The notes beneath the pieces are model-generated. The model was not told the origin of the DNA. It saw nothing but the letters and a program-made list of their open reading frames with translations, and did not search any database. The position numbers and the translations under genes were made by a program. Of a DNA stretch of 64,000 bases, positions 24,401 through 36,400 are shown one piece after another (positions within the stretch are counted from its first letter, which is position 1; each line of letters begins with the position of its first letter). This stretch comes from Sapria himalayana (Eukaryota; Streptophyta; Magnoliopsida; Malpighiales; Rafflesiaceae): the NCBI GenBank assembly GCA_029783825.1, contig JAREIK010012209.1, positions 159,001 through 223,000 of the forward strand, in the 5' to 3' direction.

Positions 24401-27400
24401 ATGTGTGGGTAAGGTAGGTAGAAGTATTACCAGGCTGGGCAACAGAGGCAACAGAGGCAACAGAAGCATGATATGCCTGAGATGCGGAGGAGCTCGGAGG
24501 CTAAGGCAGCTGAGAATCAGAGGACTGGACCATATGGGCAGTGCGAGGAGGTCGTCCATGTAACTGATAGCAATGATCACGAGTGTGGCCAAGTTTATTG
24601 CAATAAGTGCAATGAGGACGTTGACCCCTACCTCGGTTACCGCTGCGGCCTCTTTGAGTGGCTGTGTGAGAAACTAACACAGAAGAATCTGAAGTGCTAT
24701 CAGATGGCAAAGTCTGAGTGGACGAGATACGAAGGAGGCGAGCAAACACATCATCCAAGGACGGAACTGATGAACTGCCAAGAATCTGATCGCGGACATG
24801 CTCAAGATCCGGACGGAGGCCAATAAGAGTAAGGACCATGAAGAACTTATCAAGCTGTGTTTGTTGAGCTCCAACATCAGAAGTAAGAGGCATCACAGTC
24901 AAGAACTCTTCCTTAAGAGAAACAATCTGGCCAATATAAGTAGATAGATCCAAGTCCTGTTGGCTGAGATGGACAATAGCACAAGTCACCTTATAATGAC
25001 GCTGGATATCATTCGTGTATAATCCTTTAGCTTGAGTCCAAAATTTAAAATAAGTTTTGTAGGCTCGAAGATGAAGAAGAATCTCAGGATCAACTGATTG
25101 CTACAATATACTACATAACTGGGCATCTATCTTCCTCCACTGTTCGCGGTCAATCTCAGGGATATCTGTCTCCTGTGTAACCAGGTGATCCTCATATCCT
25201 TGACCCATAAACCATAGTTCAACAGAAGCTAACTAGGAAAGATAATTGTCACTGCCAACTAATTTCTCCGAAGTAATCATAAGAGATCCAGATATAATAG
25301 AGAAAAAAATGGAAGTTTTAGCAGCCATTGTTGATAATGCTGGGAATTCGCTGCACTCAAATTTTACAGAACATTCCGATGAGGAATGTATTCTTTTTTC
25401 TGCCAGGCCTGGATGCAATCTTAGACGGTTTTCATGATTTCCAATAGGAAAACATGCTGCTAGAGTTTACTGTACGTGTGTGATATATGTTTTGGATGGC
25501 CTTGACGTGGACGTGATCACAGATGCCAAACAAGAAACACTTATACTTGAAAAGCTGAGAATTGAAAGAGTAGAAGCTTGGGAAATCCTAGATCACTGAA
25601 TGACGAGGAAGAGGATTGGAACTTGCTGGAAACTTTCAATTTCCTGTTCTAAGAGAGGATTCCATGAACAAGGGATGAAGCTGTTCAACGAAATGCTGCG
25701 GATTGGCGTGCGTCCTGATCAATCCACTCTAGCTAGCGTGCTGAAAGCCTCTGCTTGTCTTGCCTCGATTTCTCTCGGCGAAGAGCTGCACTCGTTCGTC
25801 ACCAAATTAGGGTTCATGCCCAATGTTTATTGCGGAAGCGTGATGATCGACATGTATGCGAAATGTGGATCGACCTGAGATGCAAAGAGAAAGTTTGATG
25901 AGATGCCTGTGAAAAATGTCGTGTCCTGGAATCCCTCCGATACCATGTAGATGAAGAAGGAGAGAGAGAGAGAGAACCTTCAATTTCTTTCGCTTGTAAA
26001 AAATCGCTTGTAGCGCTTTCTCCTTTTATATATTCCACACAATCCATCAGCAGTTTCCAACTTTTAAACCTTGAGGACAAGGTTTGAGTTCGACTTTGGG
26101 TGGCGGGTAATGCTAAGCCTTCTGTTAACATTACATATGCAAGATGATTGCAGAAAAAGAAAATGGAGAGTGGGCAGCAAGCTTGCTTAAGGGGGAGTGC
26201 AAGTTAGTTATGCAAGTTGTTATTATTAGCTGTCACCTAGGGATAAGTGTCTATTTTTTTTTAATTACTTTCTTTTAAGTACTGGAGTGCAAGGGGGTAG
26301 TAGCATTAAGTTTTTCTATTGTAGTGCGTGGTCTATTTAGGGAGAGCTAGAGGATTCTTGAAATTTTTTGTAATTGCCATTGTTGGAAATTCAAATGCAA
26401 TTTATTATATACATAATAAATTCAAAGGATTTATTATGCCAGAAATTCAAAGGATTTGTTGTAACTGCCATCTATTTAGGGATAAGATAATCCTTTTTTA
26501 TGCCAAAAATTCAAAGGATTGAGATAAGTGTCTGCATATTATATTATATACATAATATGCAGTGCCAATTTGTGAGTATATTATTGTAGGCTAACCCAAG
26601 GCCCTGGGCCCTTAAGCTTGGGCCTGTACTATATTGAATCTATATCTCAGTGGTAGGAACTCAGACTATTCTGGTTCTTGCTTTTGGGTTCTGTCTAGGC
26701 TAGGTTGGACTGGTCCAGGATAACCTGCAACTCACCCATGCACCATTTCTGAAAATGCATCTGTCAATCCAGAAATTTATAGAGTCTTTTTAAAAGAATA
26801 TTAGAGAAATTGATATTCATTCAATTTTAAATTTATAAAAAGCGAACTTGATCTCAAATATTGTCTCAATCCTTTATTTCTTCAAGAATCTAAATGTTCC
26901 ACAAAAAATGATAAGAAATTATAGTTGAAAGAAATATGTTTATTTTTTTTAATTTATTTCTTTGCAAGGATATAAGTTACAAGTCAGGGTTATGCAATCA
27001 AGTTATTATTATTATTTTTTAAGATTAGTTAAATGAAAGTTGAGTCAATTGAAATGAGCGACTGAGAATAGAAACATAATTTCAAATGGTGCACCTCAAT
27101 GTAAATGCATGAAAGGTGTGTCTAGGTGCCTCAACCCTCATTGACCCCCATAAATGGCACCTACACAATGTTGCACTATGTGCCTTAGGTGAGATGTGAT
27201 ATTATAGTCTGGAAACTATTGGAAAAATATATAATTTTTATTAATTTATTTTTTATTTTATGTAAATATTAAATTATTTACTTTTATTTCTTTAATTGTA
27301 ATTATTGATGCTTTAGCTGAGTTTTATATTGTATTTTATTAATGTGTTTTACTTATATTTGTATGAGAGCACTTGATATTTGGGCTTCCTTAAAACTAGC

Positions 27401-30400
27401 ACACACACACACACACATGCTTTGTTATTATTTCTTTTTTAATGGGAACTTGTGAATTTCTTTCTCATTTTTATTTTTTATTCTTTTCTATTTCTTTTTG
27501 CCAAAAACCATAATCGGGTGCTATGGTATCATAGGCTATGGTAGGTGGCTCATAGTGACATGAGTGGTAGTGCACCATGTGCGAGTGCCAATGACATTGT
27601 GCACCAACATTCAACACCTGTAATGATGACATCAACATTCTATGGGGATTGATTGTGTTTTTCATCATAAATGCATTTGTGGTGGTGTACTGGCCGTGCG
27701 TGTTGGTTCGTGTAGTTGTGAGGTGACCTTGTGTGGTTGTTTGTGTGGTGGTGCATTCATAGTAACATCTTTGTGGTGGTGTAGTAGTTGTGCATTTAAA
27801 GGTGTCAAATGGGCCCGGCCAGGCATGACTTGGTAGACCTAGGCACAACATGGCACGAGCTGTGCTGTGAGCAGGCCCGCCATGGGCACGACACGGGTCT
27901 GGACCCTGCCGTACCAGGCCGTGTCTCGGGCCGGCCCTGGTTGTCTGGCCCGTTTGACACCTCTGGTGCATGGTTGTTTGTGTGGTGATGTAGTGGTCGT
28001 GCATGGTTATCCATGTGATGGTGCAGTGATTGTGCATGATAGTGCTTGGCTGCCATGGAGGTGCATACATATACATTCAGCTTATATATATATATATTTT
28101 TTCGTGATTAAGAAAGAATGATGATAATTAGTATGATATTATTGGGGATAACCTAGAGGAAATTGAAGCTGTATACATATTTAATGTAGACTATATCAGT
28201 GAATATTTGATTTTTGGGCCAATGATACTCGAGATGTTTATTGGATGAGCCACTCAAGGTTGAGATAAATAATTAGTTGGTGATTGATGCGTGCTTATTG
28301 GTTTATTTATAATATTCGATCGATCCTTTATGATTGACATTTGGTTCTTGCCATGTATGCAATAAAGTTCGAGACTTAAGTATGCCCATTTATTAATATG
28401 AGACATTCCATTTATATGATAAAAAAATTTATTTGTTAGTATACACATTGACTTATCAATATGAGACGACTTGTTATATGACTTGGTCATAATTGTGTAA
28501 GATAATTAATCTGGTGATATATGTGTTGACATATCTAATTATGTCAAGGAGATTGCGTGACTAGATTCTTAGTATTTTATATTTACCCTCATTGGAGGTG
28601 TGATATACTATTTTGCAAATATAAATCCTTAGTAAGAGAATATTTTTTTTTTATTTTCTTGAATATTTACTAGAAGGTAATTTTGAAACTTATAATTACA
28701 TCTAGATCAAACAAAGATGTGATGATGAGTCTTATTACTATAGTGATTCCTTCACACGATGATAATGAAAGAGCTGATAGGGATGCTTCAATAGGGAGTA
28801 AGATAGTATTTACTTAATTTTTTTGTGGGTGGTTGAGATACACAGGAGAAATATTAGATGATGCATCATAACTTATGAATAATATTTTGAGGTTCAGAGG
28901 ATGTACATTAAATTATTAGATCTACTCAGATTGAATCTTTCATAGGTATACTTGCTAATCTTGTTATACATACTAATTAGGTATATTCTAGATTTATTTC
29001 TTAGGGTTATTAATTTTTGTTCAGATGCCCCTACTTATATAATTCTCCCTTTTTATTATATTATGCTAGATTTTTGAGTTATATATTTAATAATCAATTC
29101 ACATGCCATATGTGATCATGTTTTTTTAACATTTTTTATAAAGTCTAGAGTATTTGATATTATTATGAACAATGATGCTGTTGTATGAGTCAAAAAGTAT
29201 GTCAATGTCAATGTTGAGCCTTTTATTTTAGGATAATTTTTTTATATTTGATTTTGATCATAATTTGTTTCTGCTTAGCTTTTTTTATAATGTGTTGGTG
29301 TAGGATCGAGAGACCAAGTGGATGACTTCCTTAAGAATTTAGTAAGATTCACTATAACTATTTTTCTCCATCTCCAGGAGCCTCTCCAAGTCCTTGATAA
29401 TCATTTATATACTAATTATACACTCTTGGCTTAGACCTCATCTTTTAATAAATAAAAAAATTTGGAACCAAGCATAAATGAGGTGATTTTTATTGATTCC
29501 AAGTATAATTTATCTGGGGTGGGGGGCATTGCCTTAATAAATAAAATAAATGGCAACATAAATATTACAAATTGATCCGAAAAAATAAACAACTAAAAAA
29601 TAATAATAATCTATCACCTGATATAGTATTAAATACCTTGACACGACTTCATATAATTCTCTCAATAACTATTTAAATAACACATAAAAATTCATTATAT
29701 ATTGGGTAAAATATATGTGGCTAAGAATAATATTGAGAAGATTGATCACTTAAGAAGTTTTTTATTGCATGCATATGTTGGAGTTCATGCCTTAGTATCA
29801 TATCAAGTGTCTTCATCTAAAACTGTTGGTTTCGAATTCGAGACTCATTAGACATAGTCTCTCCTATTTTTAAGAGTAAAATTGTCAAGATTTTAATTTC
29901 TCCTAGACCCTGCACTAAAGTTAGTCTTATGTATTGGGTATAATCTTCTTCTCCATCGTCCTATAGAGGAAAAATGATTTGGGCAACTCACATGAGTTAG
30001 ATGCTCTTTATTAAATAAAAAAATATAACTAAAATATCAAGACTAAAAATAAAAAACCATGATGGTAAACATTAAGATTTTATTGATTTATGGGTACATT
30101 ACTAATAATTTTTTGAAGTATATAGTTTGAACCTAATAGTTTGAATTGTCGAGTCATGCCAATGTTTGTGAAATGAATTAGGTTTGGTGAATCAAATTGT
30201 AGCTCATATCCATTGGTATTTAGTACTATGAAATCTTATGAACCATTCATGTCATTTTAGTTGCCAAAATCTCATGAATGTGAAATATCTACCATATTCT
30301 CATGAATCCATAATACAACTTCATGGAAATATTAACTTTATGAATGCATATTTTGTTTTTAATTTTTTTTGATCCGTGTGAAATGTGATCTATTCATGTG

Positions 30401-33400
30401 ATTTTAGTGCCAAAATCTCATGAACGTGAAATGTTTACTGGATTTTTGTGATCTGTGGAATTGTGAACCATTCATGTGATTTTAGATGTTAATATATTAT
30501 GAACGTAAAATGTTTACCTGATTATCATGAATCTTTAACACAACTTCATGGAAACATTAACAAATGAATGCATATTTCATTTTTAAAATTTTGTGTTCCT
30601 TTGATTCTAGGTTACCATGGATCTATAAATCAAAAGATTAATTTTGACTAAGTATTTTAATGTGATTGATATTTACATAAACATATCTGCTGATATTTTA
30701 TCGATGTTTTAGGTATGTCCATAACTTCTCAAGTATTAATATATTCATTTTTACTTGCATTTTCATAATGCTCAAGATTGAAAGTAGACTGCTTTTCCTC
30801 CAGATGGATGGTGATACATTCTAGTTTATTTGTTAAAAAAAGTCTCAAGTTTCAAATGAATCTGTCGAAATTAGCATGACTGTTTTATAGTTTGTTATAT
30901 AGTTATTGAAATAAATCATGGTTGTCCTGAATTGCAGCAAACCTGTTGAACCTGATCGTGTTTTTGGCTGCCTTCCGGAATCTCTTCAATCATCATCAGG
31001 ATCACCTGTGCTCCGAGGTGATATTGGCAATGAAAATTCTTCCGAGTTTCAAAATAAGAGGTTAGAAAGTCAAGTTGACCCAATTCCAACTCTTATTCCG
31101 CCTAGGGTTCTACTATTGCTGCATAATTTAGCTCAAGAAATGGTTCAGGCTGGCCATCATCAACAATTGTTGAGGATCTACAGGTAGTTTTGTTTTTGAA
31201 TGTTGCTACATTGTTTCCCATTTGTATTCGTAGCTTTAAATCTTTATTTTGAGAATAATTTTTTCTAGCATGCGTTTCTTTGATGCTATTTAGTTTCTCA
31301 AAATAACAATATAAGTACTAACTTCTTTTTTTTTTTCCTGATCCGATCTGCTTGCTTGTGTATCTTTTTACCACATGCCTTTTTTTTTGTTACAGCATGT
31401 CATCTCATTGAAGCTGTACACTGTGAATCTATTTTTTATAAGTGTTTAATTCTTTTGTAGAATTTTGAAAAACATGCGTTGCTTGTCTTTTTCATGTTGA
31501 TATTAATGCAATGAATATTTTTTAACTTTATTTATTTAGATGTTTGGGGTCTTAATGATCATTATCAACTAAGTTTTATACTAATAAGTCAAAGTAAGTT
31601 GTATGAATTATATTTTTTCATTCAATTCCTGTTAAAAATTGTGTTTATTCTTAATTATTAGTTAAAATTTTATTTTATAATTTTTACTTAATTCTTCCCG
31701 GGTATATCTTTATTTTTTTTATTCATTCATATAAATAATCTCACACTTCCTTACCAGTATACTATGAGATGTGCATTAGACATAACCAAACTATTTCATA
31801 TGATTCTTTATCTAATCTATACAAATTATTTTAATTTTATTATTCTTTATATTTATTTGATCATTTTCATTTTTATTATTCTTATCTTTTAAATATATTA
31901 TTTCTTAGTTGTCAAATATTTATTTTCATACAAAAAGATTGGTCTTATAGTTCAACAAAATCCTTTTTATTCTATTTGATACTTGTTTATCACAAAGAAT
32001 TATATATATAATTTTTTATTTGATCAATCCAACTACAATCCTATGATTATATCCTTGCTAAGTATTTTTTTTTTAATTTTTACTTAATATAAAGTTTAAG
32101 TATTTGAATTAATTAATAATTGTTACTTTTTACTTTTTTATTTTAATTATAATGTTATTATCACTCTTAAGATGATTAAATTCATATTACAAGTATTCTA
32201 TTTTGTTATAATTAATTCTAATTCTTTGGATTAAGTATAATCCTTCAGGCTTTTAGTTTTATGCATAATTTTTTTTAATCATATCAATTAATAATATGTC
32301 ATTTATAAATAATATATATCAAAGAATGTCTTTATTAAATGTTTTTTTTAATTTATTAATAATTAGCACAAAAAAAATAATGATTTAGTGATTATCCATG
32401 GTGTAGTTGCATAACTATTGAAAATTTGTGAGTAATATCTTGAATCAATCTAAATTCGTACATCATTCCTTCATACATGTCATTGGTTAATTTAATATAT
32501 ATACTTATTATTCCGTTCTTATATAATACATGTTACAACTTTTTTTTTATTTTTTTTGATGGGAACACTTGAAATATCTGATGTCCCAATTATTTTTTGT
32601 CCATTATATAAGAGTATTTGATGTATACAATTTGTTAAAATATTATTGTATTTATGGGTTTTGCATTATATTATTCTAACATTGTAACATAGCTAAGTCA
32701 GAACAAAAAAATAAATAGATTTGTATTTTTTTTCTACCAATAGGGTCCACATAGGTGACAACAGAGTTTGTGTGGTGGTAGTAGCTGACGTGTGTGATGA
32801 TAGTAATAGCCACACGTGGTGGTGACAACAATCTTGCATAATAGTTGACATATGTGGTGATGATAGTAATTAAATGCGATTGTGGATACATGCATGTGTG
32901 ATAGTTAGCTTGTGATGGTATGCTGTAGAATGTAGTGGTGGCACATAATGGTTTGAATAGAAACCCTAGGTGTCACAAGGTGATGACAATGATGTTTTTG
33001 GTCAAAAAACATAACCTAACTAGGATTTTGATAGATTTAGAAAAAAATTTATGTAGTTTTTGGAGGAATCACAAATTTGTGGTAGAGTATGAATAAAGAT
33101 TATCACATAGGAGAATCACAGTTTAGTGTACTCACTATAAGAGGATGAGCCACACTAGAGGTAATCGTTGAATATTATATGTAGAGAGGAGATCGAGAGC
33201 TTTACACAATTTTAAGAGAGACATGCCGACTACAAGAGTCAAATAGGGGTTCTTATAGAATTCACTCACCATGACATTTTTACTTGTTATAGAGAAGTTA
33301 AATAGCTCTTCTCTAAGACACCAACAAATTTTTTTATTCACATAGGTATTACTGATTATTTTACTTGTACACTTATTACAATCTTGAATTACCAATACAT

Positions 33401-36400
33401 GCTTTAACACTCATATTATGGTAATCATATCTTATTTATTTTTTTTTCTGAAAAAATTATTTTAGCTAATGACAAATTTTCAAAAATCATTGGATATGAT
33501 AATATCTAGCCTGAGTCTTTGTTATTTTCCTTATGACTTATTTATTTTTAATTATTTTGTTAGTTTATTTACTGAGTTATTTTAATATATAACTCAATTT
33601 TGATTTTATTTTTATTGATATTGAAATATAAGATTAGAAAACATTGAGGAAGATTCAATTTAGGATTTATCAGGACATTATATATATATATTTTTAATTA
33701 TAAGATCTCCTTCTATATATTTGAATATGTTGAATTATTTACTAATACATTATTAGCTCGTTCACTTATTATTGACCAAGTTGAGAATATTTTATCTTAG
33801 AATATGAGATATATCAGTTAGAAAAGCTTACTAGCACTTCTTATCCTATATGTCGGTTAGATTGAGCATGAACTAATTCGAGTGGATATACTCAAATATA
33901 TAAAGATCTAGTAGAAATATAACTAAAAAATGAAATTATATCACTTTTATTGATAATTATTTGAGATATACATAAATATATTTATTTTAGATGTGTCAAG
34001 TAATCGGGTAGCCCGATCATGGTATGGTCTGGAACCATGCCAGGAACTAGACCATGCTATGCTGGGTTGGAGCGAGCCATGCCTTGTTCCAGGCCAGGCA
34101 TGATCCGAGTGCTTGGCCAGATGGCATGGTCCACCAACACTTGGCATGTAAGCTAACACGATCAAGCCCTATTGGGTAATCGCACGATGGGGTTGGGGTT
34201 GGGTATTTAAACAAAAAAGCTGGCCACATAAGCTAGGTTCATCTTATGTGGATGAGATGTTTTCGTTCAGGGCCTTCGGTGTCTTTGGGGCTCGATCGAA
34301 GTTGGCATGACCTGGTATGACCCAACATAGCCATGATCTAAATTTGTTGTGTTGGACTTGTTGCTTTGGAAGTCATGATGTCTTCGGCATGCCACGAGAT
34401 CCATCTCATACTGTGCTTGACATGATACGGTGACAGAACTGGGTCACATAGAAATGACATGACCTGTTTGACACCTTTAATTTATTTTGAGATACATCAT
34501 ATATATATATTGATTTTTCATTATATGATAAAACATTAATTTAATAAAATATTTAAAAATTAAGAATCAATAATATATTAGAATATATGTCTAATTAATT
34601 TGGTATTTACTTTATGATTCATAAGATTATATATTATAATTTCTATGCTGCTATACCTTAATATAAGGAGGTTACTTAATATTAAAATAAATATTTGATT
34701 GTGACAATTCAGATACTACTAATTGAAAAAAATGTTAAAATATTTATGGAGAGATCTAATTTTAATAATAATTTGTCTTATTAATTAAATATTTTATTTC
34801 TGTCATTTTTTTTGTATATTATTTTAAATCTTCTTCTTGGAAATTGACTATTTAACTTGTTTCTTAGAGTTTATGAATATACTTATTTTATCCTTGATTA
34901 GTCTTTATGATGAGATAAGTTGATATTCAAAAACTTGAGATGTGACTTCATTAAATACTCGAATACTTAAATAGGCTATATGTTTTTTTTATTTGAGATT
35001 TATAAAATTTTAATTAGTACGAAAGTTGTATTTTTTGGCTAGGACTCATTTTTTAATGAGTTTTGGATGAGTTAATATAGATGTTGCACATTGATGTATT
35101 TTTTTTCATTTCTTATCTATAATCTTTCTGAACTATCAGTTAGTAGGAGACATGTTAATTTTCATTTCTTACCTATAGTCTTGGATGAGTTACTCATCGA
35201 TTATATTTGAGTATGTTTATACTAAATATGTTTTCACTCTCATAAAGTCATATCTACTAACAAATTTAAAACATGTTAATTTTAGAGAATTATATTTTTG
35301 GGTAAGTAGATCACCTTTTGGCCGAGGTGATATAATACTTTATGAGTCTTTATTAGTACAAACTCATATTGAGTCTATATCAAGAAAGAGAGACATACCT
35401 AACTCGTGCAGACTAGAGATGATCATACCAATGAGCCAAATGATTATACAACTAGCCTCGGATTTTTGATAGTTCAATTATTTTTCGAAAGGTACAAAAG
35501 AGATGTACTTAGAACTTAATTTTACAAGTTTTATCATATTATTATTTTATTTATTCAATTATTTTTTTATTGTTTCTTTTGATGGTATTTGGATATCTAA
35601 GTCTTCTCATGTGGTATTATCTCATTTAAAATGATATCAGATGATGATGAAATAGATGCTTGCCCTCTATTTTAATGTGATTTGGAAATTAGTATCATGA
35701 ATTTCAAGAAGGTTTGTTGTCACTTGTGAATGAGTGTTTACTATGAAGAAATATATAGATGAGAAAGTATATTGCCATAAGATGAGATACGTGGTGAGGA
35801 AATTCATTAAAATATTTGGTGTTGACTAGTAGGAAACTTAATATTTAGTGGTCAAGATGATTATATATATATATATATATATAAAATATTTCATAATTGA
35901 AGGATACATCAGTTATACATAAAGAATAATTTTTTTTTATCATGACCTTGATAAATAGATATATATGGAACGAACACCTGAGTTTCAAGTAAAACATTTT
36001 GACATGATTTGTAGATTGTGAAAAGTGTTATATGATCTGAAATAGTTATTAAAAGATTTATTGGAGTTTTTCATAGGTAAGCATCTCATTTGGGTTATAT
36101 CATAGTTATAATAGGCATGCCTTAGATGCGCCTAAAACCCAGGCACCACCTAGCACATGAAAAAGTGCTTTGTCTTGCCTTACCTCACCTTACTTTGTCT
36201 CATCTTAGGCACCGCTACAAATCATATTATTTTTCAAGCCCACTCAAAAATCAATTATTTCTAAAGTTCCCATACAAATTAGTTATTTTTAAAATTTTCT
36301 CATAAATCATATTATTCTTAAAATCCTTTATTTCATATTTCTGAAAATTATAGATAATATATTTGATGTCTTCGAATTTTATATGTTTGATTATTAAATT

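Larger units (their letters stand above)
21178..26039 (-). mobile_element. Ty1/Copia element with 94-bp LTRs, inserted in the Gypsy remnant
   Basis: The two LTRs are both 94 bp (21178-21271 and 25946-26039). A perfect 5-bp target duplication CAATC flanks the element (21173-21177, 26040-26044). On the minus strand the order is LTR, primer-binding site (25934-25945), a PPR gene fragment, gag, protease, integrase, reverse transcriptase, RNase H, polypurine tract (TTGTGGGAGAG, about 21272-21282), LTR. The LTRs differ at 5 of 94 positions, all transitions. From about 25310 to 21430 the pol frame is continuous except for single stops. Confidence 0.95.
19896..26760 (+). mobile_element. Ty3/Gypsy remnant, split by a Copia insertion
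   Basis: The left fragment (19896-21177) begins at the end of RNase H ([10 protein letters not shown]) and holds the integrase. The right fragment (26040 to about 26760) resumes with F-P-T-F-N-L-E-D-K-V, the usual end of this class of pol, and then a polypurine tract (TTAAGGGGGAG, about 26186-26196) and the start of an LTR (TGCAAGTTAG, 26197). The 5' half (gag, protease, reverse transcriptase) is missing. The Copia at 21178-26039 sits exactly between the fragments. Confidence 0.8.

Noticed and set aside
27471..28076. 201-codon minus-strand open frame
   Set aside because: Low-complexity (T-T-T, H-H-runs) over a GTGG-rich block and the 168-bp hAT; no domain and no supporting context.
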